From assembly GCA_964500515.1 (NCBI GenBank), contig CAZCNE010000001.1, positions 167,224 through 231,223 on the forward strand: a stretch of 64,000 nt of DNA, in the 5' to 3' direction. This document shows positions 1 through 10,911 of this stretch, piece after piece (the stretch's first letter is position 1; each line of letters starts with the position of its first letter). A model generated the notes under the pieces. It had not been told where the DNA came from. It did no database searches and saw nothing but the letters and a program-made list of their open reading frames with translations. A program made the translations under genes and the position numbers. The DNA comes from Altimarinus sp964500515. GTDB lineage: Bacteria > Patescibacteriota > Gracilibacteria > BD1-5 > UBA6164.

Positions 1-932
1 CAAAACTAAGAGATAAAAATATGTATTTGACAGATGTAGAAAAAATAAGCTGAGATATAATATCTATAAAAAAACAATTTAATTTAGTTGAAACATTTGA
101 AGAAAGAAATGATAATTTGGTTTATAAAGATATTCCATCTTGAACTTCAAAAATCTATAATTTAAATTGAAATATTTATCTTATTACAAAAAATAGTTTA
201 TTGTGACCAATAGTTGCTTGAAAAGATTCAAAAGAATATTTTTTTAATGATATATGAGATGATAGTTTTGTTGATATTACAAGTATAGATTGACAGATAT
301 TTTTAGTTACAAAAAAATGAAGAATTGTTTCATTTGAAAAAACAGGATTTTTTAAATTTTATGATGTAAAATGACAAGCTAAATGGGAAGATTTTAAAAG
401 TGTAGAAACTTATAGTTCGTATTTATACACTTTATCAACAAGTTGAAATCAAATATTTAGACATAGAAAATTTTGACAAGAATTTGAAAAGGGAACTACA
501 TATTTAGAAGAATGAAACAAAGATACTCAAAATATTATTGATATTTGAATTGATTGATGAATATATCTTTTAAAAAATGATTTAAGTATTTCAAAAGTAT
601 TTAGAAGTCCAAGTTTTAGAGTACAAAATTTAGTTTTAAACAAATTCCCAAAAATATATAGTATAGAGAAATGAACCTCTGCTCCTAGGATAATAACTTG
701 AGCTAAACTAAAATATGTTTATCTTTACCTAAACAATAAAATTCGGGTACTTAGAACTGATGCTCACAATTTTAGTCAAACTAAAAGTTTAACTTATGTA
801 TGACAAATTGATTGAATCAATAAAATAATTGATTTTTCTATTTACCGTGATTGAGAAGTTTTTGTATTAAATAAAAATTGAGTTTTTAGAATTAACTTTG
901 AAGTTTCTGATAATAAATTGATACTTAAATAA
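1..932 (+). CDS. C-terminal part of a propeller-like hypothetical protein
   Basis: The gene enters from the left edge; the reading frame starts at base 3 and ends with TAA at 930-932, giving about 309 residues. I do not recognise the family. The chain is a run of short beta-rich segments with recurrent patterns such as IYLITKN, IFLVTKKG, IYLLKND and VFVLNKNG about 35-50 residues apart. This is typical of beta-propeller blades, so a propeller or PQQ/NHL-like sensor or scaffold is a reasonable inference. No membrane segment is present in the visible part. About fifteen in-frame TGA codons sit at expected Gly positions. A terminator hairpin follows at once. The N-terminal domain, which would tell its role, lies outside the window. 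Confidence 0.7.
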
Positions 933-949
933 AAAATTAAAATAAAAAA

Positions 950-986
950 AATCCTCTTTTATATTATTTGTATGAGGATTTTTTTT
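950..986 (+). terminator. Rho-independent terminator
   Basis: Stem AATCCTC / GAGGATT with an A/T loop followed by a run of eight T. It closes the preceding plus-strand gene and faces the minus-strand gene that ends at 1011. Confidence 0.75.
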
Positions 987-1010
987 ATAAATTAAGATAG
1001 AAATATATAA

Positions 1011-1607
1011 TTACCATACCAATTCGCCTGGATCATTTGTATCACAGTCTCACCAACAATCTCTATTATATCTTGCTATTCAATCTGCTGTATAACTATA
1101 TGTTGTACTACATGGTCTAGCACATCATGCTCAAGGATATGCTTTCCAAGGACTACATTTATTGTAATCGTAAGTATTGTTAGTAACCCAACATCCTTGA
1201 GATCAAGCAGGTTGTGCTCAAGGATCACATAGTCAATCACTACACCATACTCATCTTGTTTGATAACCACCACATCATCTAGAAGTTAAAGTATTGTAAC
1301 TACATCATGACCATCATCAAACACTCCGTGCTGTACAATTACGAACAGATAGATTAGGGTGATTAGGGACAGTATTAAATTCTCACCAGGTTTTTGTTGG
1401 GATAAAAAAAGAACTACTTCCATTATTAATAACTACTCTACAAGTTTGACTAGATGAAACTCTAACAATTATTTTAGCTCCTGGATTTATTCTAAATCAT
1501 GTATTCCAAGTATTTAAAGCAATTACACTAAGAGTAGAGAAAGTACATATAACAAATATTAATAAAAAAACAAGGTAGGCAGGAGTATTTTTTAAAAATT
1601 TTTTCAT
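1011..1607 (-). CDS. Secreted thrombospondin type 1-like Cys-rich protein
   Basis: A 198-residue protein with an N-terminal signal/anchor segment (about residues 10-31, rich in V, L, I, F). The mature part is rich in Cys. From about residue 98 it has the order GGWSGCS, CGGYQTRGVWC, CDPG and GC, which matches the WxxCS...CGxGxQxRxVxC layout of thrombospondin type 1 repeats. In that family this is an extracellular adhesion domain held by three disulfides. A second Cys-rich stretch follows. It opens a minus-strand block of exported pilin-like and fibre-like genes, which supports a role at the cell surface, perhaps in host attachment. The TSP1 call rests on motif spacing only. Several glycines are TGA. 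Confidence 0.6.
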
Positions 1608-1632
1608 AAAATATTAATTATTAATAAATTTA

Positions 1633-2778
1633 TTAATCTTCTTTAACTATACATCAGGCTCATCATCAAGCCATACAATAAATAGTTGTTTCACATTGTT
1701 CGCTTACTCATCAATATTCTCAAATACAATGCCATTTAGATGGCCATAATCACTCAACAGGAGAAGGATTTCAAAAATAACATAAGTTTATTGGAGTAGT
1801 ATATAGGTTTTCACCACTATCGTTTCAACAAACTCAATCAGTTGGTTTTATACATTTTCACTCTGAACTTTCCCAAGTATAAGTATTTTTACATTTAAAT
1901 CAACATACTTTTCAAAGGTGAGTCCGAATAATTTCATCTAATCAATAAACTTCTATATCAAAAAAATCAGTACTAGTTTTTTCAGAATTTTCAGGAGGAT
2001 TTCAATTACAAAATCATATATCTGTAAATGTAGGTCAAATATTACAATAAGTTTGGTATAATCAAGTATTTGAATTGATAAGATAAACTCAGTTTCTAAG
2101 TGGAATATTTCAATTTTCTATAACATATTCTTCACAAGAATTTCATATTATTCAAGTAATAGAAGTTCAATATAACACATTTAAATCATATCATGAGTTT
2201 TTATTTATATAAGTTTCATTGTCAAAATAAACAATATAATCTCAAGTTAGGTCATTTAGTTCAATATTTCATGAGTTTATTGTATTTATAGGGTTTTTTT
2301 GAGAATCAAGAATTAATCATAAATCCTTTCAATAAATAATCGGATATCTATTTGTATAGTCATTGGCAAATGCTTTATTTGAAATAGAAGTTAAATAGTT
2401 ATGGTTTTCTAAAAAACCCATAACTCAAGGAAATCTTAAACTTGAGTTTAAATAATATATATAATATGACTCATCTAAAGGATCTTTTCATAATCATTTA
2501 TATCAAATAATTTTTAAAATATTTTCTCAAACTAATCATTGATATCAAATAAGTTCTCAAGAAGAATAAATATCGATTTTTTTGTATGGAGTTGGTAAAA
2601 TATTTTTTAGTTTATATGCCTCAAGAAATGAATAAATATCAGATAATTCTGTTTTTCTATTTGCATCACGAGAGTTTGAAACATATCAGTTATATGAAAC
2701 TACACCTATTGCAGAAAGAATTATAATAATAGTTATTACAATAATTAATTCTGCAAGTGAAAAAGCTTTTTTATTCAT
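1633..2778 (-). CDS. Long Cys-rich type IV pilin-like protein
   Basis: A 381-residue protein starting with a class III prepilin leader: short KKAFSLAELII, where the peptidase would cut before the hydrophobic stretch and Glu5 of the mature protein is present. The hydrophobic helix covers about residues 8-30. The body is far longer than a normal major pilin (about 150 residues). From about residue 215 there is a Cys-rich module (SCEEYVIEN, NGVYLIN, YCNI) resembling the start of fibrinogen-like domains, then more Cys-rich segments. The same module recurs in the gene at 5342-6907. It is probably a minor pilin or tip adhesin exported and assembled by the pilus system encoded at 8.5-13.5 kb. Start chosen at the ATG that gives the leader. 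Confidence 0.7.
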
Positions 2779-2795
2779 TTTTAAAGAAAATAAAT

Positions 2796-3566
2796 TTAAG
2801 TTTTAAAAGTATTTTTTTCTATAAAGTCAATTACTTCTTTTTTTAAATCATCATTTATTATCGCATTTATACTATAATCTTCTATATCTTCATCTTCTTC
2901 CAAAGCTTCAATCATTTTAATAATTTTTAAAGCTTTATCAAATTCACTAATTTCTATTTCATTTGAAGCAATGTATTCCAATTTACTATCAGTGTATTTA
3001 AATCATTTTTCCATTAATTGATTTCACAAGTTCTTTAAATTATCTAAATGACAAATAATTTGAATTTCATCATTATTTACAATTATATTTTCAGCTTCAG
3101 TTTCAAATACAAATTCTTCTAGTTTTTCAAAATCTATCTTGTTTTTATCTAGATAAATTACTCATTTCCTTTCAAAAATCCAAGCTACACTTCCAGATTC
3201 TCACATATTTCATCAAAATTTAGAAAAAATATGTCTTATATTTGAAGCTGTTCTATTTTTGTTATCTGTCAATGTTTGTATAATTACAGCAACTCAACCT
3301 GGAGCGTATCATTCATAAATTATTTGACTAACTTGCTCACTTGATTTATCAAGTCAAGCTCATTTTTTTATTGCTCTTTCTATATTATCATTTGGAACAT
3401 TATCTTTTTTTGCTTTTTCTATAGCATCTGACAAAGCCGGATTTAATTCTGGATCACTTCAATTTGTTGCAGCTAGAGCTATAAGTTTAGCATGCAAAGA
3501 AAAAACTTTTTGTTTTGCTGCATTTGAAAGATCTTTTTTTCATTGTACTACTGGTCATCTTCACAT
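2796..3566 (-). CDS. yebC: YebC/PmpR family regulator
   Basis: A 256-residue protein of normal family length (about 240). The N-terminus reads MGRGPVVQGKKDLSNAAKQK, equivalent to the usual MSGHSKWxxIKxKK start. It is followed by the family block with DNVPNDNIERAIKKG near residues 65-80 and YEGYAPGGVAVIIQ near residue 100. The C-terminus is acidic and helical. YebC/TACO1 proteins bind ribosomes or DNA; recent work links them to translation of proline-rich sequences, older work to transcriptional repression. Upstream of the ATG there is no Shine-Dalgarno site. It sits inside a block of surface protein genes with no evident functional link to them. Confidence 0.9.
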
Positions 3567-3572
3567 ATTGTA

Positions 3573-4490
3573 TTATTTATTTATTAATAATTTTTTTATA
3601 TTATTTATTTCATTTTTAAGATTTTCTATTTCTTTATTTTGTTTTTTTATTTGAGTTTGTTGATCTTTTACAACTCAAATCAAAGGAACAACAAGTTTAG
3701 GATAGTTTACAGATTTAATTCATTCAGGATCTTTTTCCACGAATTCAGGAAAATACTTTTCTATATCTTGAGCTATAACTCATATATCTCCAATTGGATT
3801 TTTTTTATTTTTCTTATCTTTCCAATCAAATCTTTTTGGATCTATTTTTAATATATCAAAATAATTATTAAGCTTTTTTATGTTTGTTTTTAGTTTTTTA
3901 TCCGAATTATAGACAAAAGCATCACCATAAACTGTTGACATAATATTAGTTCATCAAGCATATTCTCAAGCATGATTTATTACTAACTGATCACTTGATT
4001 TGACTCACAATATTGCAAGGTTTCTTCATCATCAACTTGTAGCTGCTCATCACTGAATCCATACATCATAATCTGCTCAATGATTAATTCTCGCTACTCA
4101 AATCATATCCAGTTTATAACTAGGATTAGCAACACCAATCCCAACATTTCCTCAAGTATAGTAAATATTGTTTCAAGAAATAGTCCAAGGAGTATTAGGA
4201 GCCCAAGAAGTTTTACAATCTCAATCAATACAATATCAACTTGAATTCACGTTTCAATTAACATCAAGTTTATAACTTGATAATGGAGCTTTTCCAATTC
4301 AAATATTTTTTCAATCTCAAGCACTATTTATATTTAAAACTCTTTCTCTCAAAGTGTTGTACCATCAAGATTTAATAAAATCTCCATCGTTTATACTTGT
4401 TTCTATTGAAACTACATTTGCTCAGTACAATTGCAGTACACCAAGTCACATAGCTAAAAGTAAAACAATATAAATGCTTTTTCTTTTCAT
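3573..4490 (-). CDS. Exported fibre-like protein with peptidase S74 chaperone tail
   Basis: A 305-residue protein. A signal segment covers residues 4-22. The middle contains a KLDVNG-type motif like those of trimeric phage-fibre and beta-helical surface proteins. The C-terminal third (about residues 190-305) is the intramolecular chaperone domain: YNSDKKLKTNIKKL, then NPIGDIGVIAQDIEKYFPE and a terminal coiled coil. In phage endosialidases and fibres this domain (Pfam Peptidase_S74) trimerises the protein and cuts itself off with a Ser-Lys dyad; Ser and Lys are present here in the SD..LK motif. A protein at 4893-5318 shares the KLDV motif, so the two may belong to one surface structure. The chaperone call is firm; the role in this cell is inferred. 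Confidence 0.75.
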
Positions 4491-4540
4491 ATAAAAATGG
4501 TTATATAATAAAATAATTTTTTTTTACAATTTGTTAATAC

Positions 4541-4873
4541 TTACTCATTATCTATTAATCAAGTATTTGTATCATTTTCTTGTTTTATTCAAGCAGTTTG
4601 CTGTCAGTTTATAAGGTTTAAATTTTTAAAACATTCAACATTAATAACCTCAGCTTTTCTTTTTCAGCTATTAATAGTAAAAGATTTACAATTTGAGTTT
4701 ATTGCATTATTGATAAAATCATCTACCGCACTAATATATCATTTATTGTAAGTTTGAAATCAAATTTTATTTATCAAATCATATCAAATATAAATAAATG
4801 AAAATATTATCCATAAAATAATAAGTATATTTTTTATTTTAAATATTGAAATTTCTTTTTTTGAATCATTCAT
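4541..4873 (-). CDS. Small membrane-anchored protein
   Basis: A 110-residue protein with one N-terminal membrane helix (about residues 14-32, IKNILIILWIIFSFIYIG) and a short extracytoplasmic domain containing two Cys (CKSF, VECF) that could form a disulfide. No family recognised. It lies between two exported fibre-like genes on the same strand and may belong to the same transcription unit. The reading frame is open across five TGA codons, and composition is like its neighbours, which favours a real gene. Confidence 0.55.
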
Positions 4874-4892
4874 GTTTTAAGATTTAAAAATA

Positions 4893-5318
4893 TTATTTAC
4901 AACAAATCCAAACATTATTTGCTGTAGGATGCCAAACATTATATTCAGGAGAAGCCCAGTTAACACTTCATCCAGCGAATCATATAACCCGAAATGGATG
5001 AGTAGGAGGACAACTACCCCACGGATTTCAATCCGCATCAGATCTAGTTACACATACTTTATTAATGTGTCAAGAGATATTTACATTTCATACAACATCA
5101 AGTTTTTGTGTTGGAGTAGAAGTACCTATTCCAATATTTAATCAATTTCAATGTATTTCCTTGATTCTACTTTTTAAGTTATTGAACCATCAAATTCCTA
5201 AAGTATCTCAAACTGAATAATTTGTATTGATATTATTTAATTCAACAGCCTTTACTGCAAAAAATCCAAGAAAAAAAATTACAATAACTGATAAATATTT
5301 GAGACTTTTTTTATTCAT
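4893..5318 (-). CDS. Exported protein with beta-fibre motif
   Basis: A 141-residue protein with a signal segment (about residues 7-24, LKYLSVIVIFFLGFFAVKA) and the motif NIGIGTSTPTQKLDVVGNV near residues 60-80. That motif is characteristic of repeat stalks in proteins that end in a peptidase S74 chaperone domain, although this protein lacks the chaperone. The C-terminus ends with a vicinal Cys pair (WICCK). It resembles the N-terminal half of the 3573-4490 product, so the pair may have arisen by duplication, with one copy having lost the chaperone. Probably a secreted or surface-fibre subunit. Confidence 0.55.
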
Positions 5319-5341
5319 TTTTACATAAATTAAAAAATAAA

Positions 5342-6907
5342 TTAATTGTTAATTATACAATTTGGTCCAATTCATCCTACATTACAAAATCATTGTAAAT
5401 CTTTGGTGCTACAATTAACAAAAGTTCATCAAGTTCTTATTCAATTACATTGCCAATACCAAGGTCATACTCAAGTTCAACTAATTGTTCAAGAAAAAGT
5501 TCATCTATCACAAAATCATTCTGTTGGAGGGGTCATACTTATAATACCATTTGCTGGTCAACATATAGGGTTTACAATAGTATAACAATCAGAGTTTGTA
5601 TGTCAAGTTCAAGCTCATTCACAATTCCATTTCCATCAATTTTTTGTATCTCAAACTAAATTTTTTAGTTTTCAATTTTTGCATAAAAGATTATCTTCAG
5701 ATGGAAGATTATAAATTTCTTTTTGATAATAATTTTGTTCACATATTCATTTCACAATTGTATAACAATAAGAATTTTCTGCACTTGATCATAATCATTC
5801 ACAAATCCATGACCATGTTTTATCTTCATTTTGTATTACTCAAGTTTTTGTTCAATTATAACAAGTTAATTGGTTAGAATTTTTTATATTTTCTTTTTGA
5901 TGTGCATATCAACAAATTCATTTACTTCATTCACAAGTTTTTGAATTTGGATCCCATGCATATCATATATTACATTCAAATCAACACCAACCGTCTTTTT
6001 TATAAGCCCAAGTTTCAACTTCTGGTAACCAATTAGTTCAATCATAAGTTTGCAAAAATTTATCTCATCTTAATTTTATAGTATTTCATGGAATTGTTCA
6101 TTCACAAGCCTTATATCTACTCAATCATTCTCACATTATACAGTATTCGGGGTAGAGATTTCAATTATTGATCAAATAATATCAATCTTTCATAACATGT
6201 CAAGCATTTTCTATAGTATAATCTTCACAAGAACTTCAAACTATTCAAGTTATGCTAGTTCAATACAATGTCTGTAATAAATCAATTCATGCCAAAGTAA
6301 TTATTTCTCTATCACTATATAAAGAAATATATTTTTCACTTGTTGAATCAATATTTAGTCAATTTGTTTGAATTGTAGCAATATTTTGGATAGGAATCAT
6401 ATTTAAATCATATAAAGTGCCAATTTTATCTCAATATGATTTAGGTATTTTATCAAATTTACTATTTAATAAATTATTTTTAATTGTTTCAAGATTATTT
6501 GCTTTACTTTCTCAAACATTTTCAAAAAATGTAGATAACTGAATTTTATTTTTTCTTGAATTAATAGAATACGAAAAAACATCTCCATCAAGTTTTTTAT
6601 CTTTGTTATCAAAAAAAGAAATATATTCCATAACTCAAGTTCATACATCTCATTGATAAGCTAATAATTCTCAAGATAATGAAATTATTACCTTATTATC
6701 AGGCAATATAATTTTTCATTTTTCTTTTTCTGTTTCAAGTAAATTATATATAATAGAAAGCTGAGACAACCTAGATGAATCTCTAGATTTTGAAATATAA
6801 TTTATATATGATAAATATGATATGGTCGACAATATTGAAATAATTATAATAATAATAATTAATTCAGTAAGAGTAAAAGCATTTTTTTGTTTATTAAACT
6901 TTACCAT
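5342..6907 (-). CDS. Large Cys-rich type IV pilin-like protein
   Basis: A 521-residue protein with a prepilin leader (KQKNAFTLTELIIIIIII; Glu5 of the mature form present) and one long hydrophobic helix. The middle is helical and non-repetitive. From about residue 227 it has the Cys-rich module SCEDYTIEN, DGYYLIN, YCIM also found in the 1633-2778 product. After that come at least two copies of a repeat with the layout ICG/ICE...C.NG...W.CEG.G......CYTIV. The architecture suggests a pilus-tip or surface adhesin assembled by the type IV pilus system. This length is unusual for a pilin. No transposon or frameshift interrupts the frame. Confidence 0.7.
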
Positions 6908-6929
6908 TTTTGGTATTTTAAACTAAATA

Positions 6930-7943
6930 TTATTTCATAGGATACAAAAGTTTTGTATCAATAATTGTCCAATTATTATTATTTTCTTTCAACAACTTAT
7001 AAATTCAATCAAAATGCATAGCTCAATAAAGAACAAAAATTTTGCTGTGGTTTGATTCAATTAATTCATTTACTAAATTTTTATTTCTTTCATCAAGTAT
7101 TACATTAAATAATTCTGGATTTCAAATAGAGTCTATATTGTTTAGAATAATGCTATTGTTTTTAATAACAAAATTTAACAAAGCTTTATTTATTTCAAGC
7201 ATTAAAATTTTTTCTCTTTGAGTTAAATAAGTCAGGTATTTATTTATTTCACTACTTATATCAATAAATTCTAAATTTTTTGTTTGTTTTGATTTTGACT
7301 TTATTTTTTCTTCGTAAATTTGTATAATCCTACTCATATCTAAATCAATATTGAAATCACTATCATTTATTATTCATAAAAAATCATCATTATTTTGGAA
7401 GCTAACTCAATAAAGTTCACTTAAATTTTTATATAAATCTGGAGAAAAATCAAGTCATAATGCTTGATTAAATTTTTTTAATGATTCTTCATTATCTACT
7501 TTTACTCATTCATAAAACAAAACTCAAGAATTGGCTTTAAATTCTTTTAAATCTTTTCTTACATTTTCATAAAAATTTTTATTTGCTATATGAATCATGC
7601 TCTGAAAAATAATTATTTTATTTCAGTTTGTTATAGCATATTGAGGCATTGAAGCAGGATACAAATAATTATTATAATAAACAAAAACAAAAATTAAAAG
7701 TAAAATAGAATATATAAATAGACAAAACTTATAAATAAATAAGGGTAGGAAATTTATAAAATCTAAATATTTTTTGTTTCTAAATTTTTTCCACAAAAAA
7801 TATAAAAAATAAAAAAATATAGAATACAATATGATATTTATAATACTTTTTATAAATCAAATTATTCATGATATATAAAAAATAGCACAAAGCAAAATCA
7901 CCAACATCGAGTATCAAAGTATATAAGATTTTTTTATTTTCAT
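6930..7943 (-). CDS. TraB/GumN-like membrane protein
   Basis: A 337-residue protein. Two or three N-terminal membrane helices lie within residues 5-85. The soluble part then starts with IIIFQSMIHIA and ends with KIFVLYGAMHFDGIYKLL, where the GxxH motif near the C-terminus and the early H are the conserved marks of the TraB/PrgY/GumN family (proposed metalloprotease-like fold related to erythromycin esterase). The biochemical role of this family in bacteria is unsettled. The palindrome GATACAAAA/TTTTGTATC lies in its last codons. It shares the strand of the surface-protein block and is divergent from the pilus operon. Family assignment moderate, function unknown. Confidence 0.6.
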
Positions 7944-8020
7944 ATTTTTTAGATAAAAACTTTTATTTTATTTAAGTTTAACTATAATTGAAATAAATCA
8001 ATTATTTTTTTAAAAAAATT

Positions 8021-8455
8021 ATGAAAAAAATAAAAATTCTTGCATTTATTTTCACTATTGCATTATTTAGCCAATCTTATTCTTCAAGTTCTTCAGATAT
8101 AATCATAGACACTTGAAAAATTCCTTATTGTACAAGTTGAGAATGTGGTTTTGAAAAAGGTTTGAGTGATATCAAAAAAACTGTAAGTGATATAGAGAAA
8201 TCTAAACCTTTATCTGTTTATGTACAAGATATAGTTATTTATCTTTTGAGTTTTGTTTCTATTGTTGCTGTTGTTTATATAATTTATGCTTGATTTAGAG
8301 CAATATTGATGTCTTGATCTTGACAAGAAGAAGTATTTAAAAGACAGATGAAAACTATACTCAATGTTATTATATGAATAATAATAATGTGGTTGGCATA
8401 TCCGATTTTATTGTTTATTATCAAAATTTTAAACTGAGCAAGTAGCTTACAATAA
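8021..8455 (+). CDS. Small exported two-helix membrane protein (VirB2/TrbC-like topology)
   Basis: A 144-residue protein: signal segment (residues 4-20), a short loop with CTSGECG, then two hydrophobic helices (about residues 65-87 and 112-136) separated by a polar stretch GSGQEEVFKRQMK. This is the topology of VirB2/TrbC pilin-like proteins and of many small CPR membrane proteins that precede pilus genes. There is no clear sequence signature beyond topology. It is the first plus-strand gene before the pilN-pilO-pilC operon but is separated from it by a terminator and a promoter, so it is its own transcription unit. Confidence 0.6.
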
Positions 8456-8490
8456 AATAGATTAAAAATAAAATCATATAATTGTAAATT

Positions 8491-8522
8491 AAAAATACCA
8501 AGTTTTGTTGGTATTTTTTTTT
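8491..8522 (+). terminator. Rho-independent terminator
   Basis: Stem AAATACCA / TGGTATTT with a run of T, just after the small membrane protein gene and just before the promoter of the pilus operon. Confidence 0.8.
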
Positions 8523-8548
8523 GTTATATATTTTATATATGTTATAAT
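8521..8548 (+). promoter_or_regulatory. Promoter of the type IV pilus operon
   Basis: TTGTTA (8521-8526), a 16-nt spacer and a perfect TATAAT (8543-8548), 30 nt before the ATG at 8578. It overlaps the T tract of the upstream terminator. Confidence 0.6.
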
Positions 8549-8577
8549 GCTTTTGTAGTATTAATTAATTTTTTTTT

Positions 8578-9093
8578 ATGGCATTATATGAATGAAAACA
8601 AAAAACTGACAATTTAAGAAAATTTTCATACTTTTTGTTTGTGATTAGTTTATTGATTTTTATTGCTTTGTTTATTTTTAATATAAATATTGAAAACAAA
8701 ATTCAAGATTTAGATAATCAAGTTATTGAGATAAATAAATCAACAAAAATCTTGAAAGAAGACAGAAATATTCAGACATACATATTACTTGAAAAAAACA
8801 AAAAATTGCTTCAAGATTTAGAAAAAAAATCTCAAATAACAAAATTTATTTCTCATTTAGATGAAATTCAAGATCAATATTGAATTATATTTGATTGATT
8901 TAATTACAATAATTGAATCGTTTCTACTCAAGTAAATGTTCCTTTTTCTTCAAATACACTTGCTTCTAGTAAAGTATCATATTTTATAAAAAACTACAGA
9001 GCATCTTCTTGATCATTATTTGATTTAGAATATATAAACTCATTTAATTGAGCTGATAACATAGTTTTTAATGTAAATTTTAAAATAAAATAA
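8578..9093 (+). CDS. PilN-like type IV pilus alignment protein
   Basis: A 171-residue protein with a short cytoplasmic N-terminus, one membrane helix (about residues 18-38), a coiled-coil stretch (residues 40-85, KIQDLDNQVIEINKSTKILK) and a small C-terminal alpha/beta domain. This is the architecture of PilN (or GspL C-terminal part), which with PilM and PilO aligns the pilus motor with the envelope. It is followed by a protein of the same architecture (PilO-like) and PilC. The order N-O-C and co-direction support the call; sequence identity alone would be weak. A PilM/FtsA-like protein is encoded far away at 30.1 kb. Confidence 0.65.
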
Positions 9094-9110
9094 TTTTTAA
9101 AAATATAATT

Positions 9111-9647
9111 ATGCAATTTAATAATCAAAACAAACTTATATCTTATTTTTTTATAGTTTTATCGATTTTTATAATTCTTTTTTTGACAAAAGATTCTTAT
9201 TTTAAACTAAAGGAAAATATGGATAATTTGTCTGAAAAAAATAATGAATATACAGAGCAACAGGAATTATTGAAAAAGCTGAATTTGATAAAAGAAAACA
9301 AGGAATTATCAAAAACAGTTAAACCTTATATTCACGAAATGAAAGAAAACGAAATTTTGGATCATTTTTATTGACAAGTAAAAAATAATAGTTTTTGAAG
9401 TGGATATGTTGTTTTAAATTGAATAAATTTAGAAAAGTGATCAAAAAATGAATATTGATTCAATGAAGGGAAGATAAATTTAAGTTTGATTGTTTCTGAT
9501 AACCATGAACTTTATAAAATGCTTAATTTTATAACTTGACCAAGTTTAAAGTATAAATTTTTTATGGATAATTTTAATTTTTCTTATAATAAAGATAGTA
9601 AATCTTGATATCAAGTAAATATACCAATAAAAGTTTTTTATAAATAA
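9111..9647 (+). CDS. PilO-like type IV pilus alignment protein
   Basis: A 178-residue protein: membrane helix at residues 10-27, coiled coil at about 30-75 (KENMDNLSEKNNEYTEQQELL), and a C-terminal ferredoxin-like domain with an INLSLIVSDNHELYKMLNFI segment, as in PilO where this region pairs with PilN. It starts 17 nt after pilN and ends 9 nt before pilC, so it is clearly co-transcribed. Length is close to that of other PilO proteins (about 200). Confidence 0.7.
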
Positions 9648-9656
9648 TAAAATATA

Positions 9657-10769
9657 ATGTTTAATTTCAAGAAAAATAAAAAAGATATTTTAGAGTCAAA
9701 TGATAGTTTTTATATATTAAAAAAAGTTTCTTTAGTTGATAAATATAATTTTTACGATTATATATGAATGATGATTGACTGATGAGTATCTATTTGAGAA
9801 GCTCTTTCTTCAGTAATTTTTAAAATTGATAATTTATTTTTTGCTAGCAAAATAAATGAATTAAAAACATATATAGTAAGCTGAGATTCTTTTAGTAAAT
9901 CAATGAAAAAAATTCCTTCTATTTTTTCTCCCCAAGAAATAGCAATAATTGAATCTTGAGAATCAAGTTGAGATTTACATAATGCTTTTTTGAGATTAAG
10001 TGAAGACTTGAAAAGAACTCATAATTTGCATTTAAAAATAAAAACAGCCTTAACTTATCCAACAATTATTTTAGTTTTTTTATTAATTGCTGTTTTGCTT
10101 GTATTAACATATGTTATACCTTCTATATTACCTGTTTTTACAAATAGTTGAGTTGAACTACCATTTGCAACAAAACTACTTATATGATTATCAAATTTTA
10201 TAGTAAACAACTTTTTTCTTTTATTTTTACTTTTTTTACTCTTAATAATTTCTTTTTTAATCTACAAAAATACTGATAAATGAAAATATATGATTTCAAA
10301 TTTTTTATTGAATTTTCCGATTGTATGAAGTGTTTATAAAAATTATTTATTATCTTTGTTTGCCTCAAATTTTTGATCATTAACTTCATCATGAGTATCA
10401 ATTATAAAGTCATTTAATTTATCTTCAAAAACTTTAAATAATTTAGAGTATGAAAAAGTTATTCAAGATATTATAAAAAAAATTTCTCAGGGAAGTAAAA
10501 TTACGGATGCTATGCAAGAAGTAGATAAAAAATGATTTTATTTCCCAATAGATTTTATTCAACTTTTTTCTGTTTGAGAAAAAACTGCTTCTATTTGAAT
10601 AGTCTCAAAAAAAATAAGTAATCAATATTCTATTGAAGTTGATAATTCGTTATCAAGTCTAACAAAATGGATAGAACCAATTGCAATTTTAATTGCTTGA
10701 TTTTTTGTTTTATGGTTTGCTTTTGCTATATTTTGAGCGATTTTAAAGGTAACCCAAACTGTTGGATAA
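9657..10769 (+). CDS. pilC: PilC/GspF inner-membrane platform protein of type IV pili
   Basis: A 370-residue integral membrane protein with two GspF domains. Each shows the family pattern: MMIDGGVSIGEAL...GDSFSKSM...IPSIFSPQEIAIIESGESSGDL near residues 40-120, and SSGVSIIKSF...ISQGSKITDAM with PIDFIQLFSVGEKTASI in the second half. Three hydrophobic segments (about 150-175, 195-215, 335-365) give the usual topology. PilC couples the cytoplasmic ATPase (PilB/PilT, not in this window) to pilin assembly. All conserved GESSGDL and SVGEKT glycines use TGA or GGx as expected. Confidence 0.9.
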
Positions 10770-10911
10770 ACAAAAAAGTGATAAAACAAAAAAAATATAA
10801 AAAGAATAAAAGTTAAAGCAGGCTCATACAATATATTTATATTTTAAAATCTAAAAATATTTTGAAATAAGTAAAAAAGATATATAATTTAACAAATTTT
10901 ATCTTTTTTTT

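Noticed and set aside
6951..6970. Palindrome GATACAAAA-G-TTTTGTATC
   Set aside because: It is within the last codons of the TraB-like gene and has no T tract; short A/T palindromes are frequent here.
8547..8562. CTTTTGTAGTATTA upstream of the pilus operon, similar to the right half of the Cas12a repeat
   Set aside because: It lacks the CTAC half, so no hairpin forms; it overlaps a good promoter and is best explained as chance in A/T-rich DNA.
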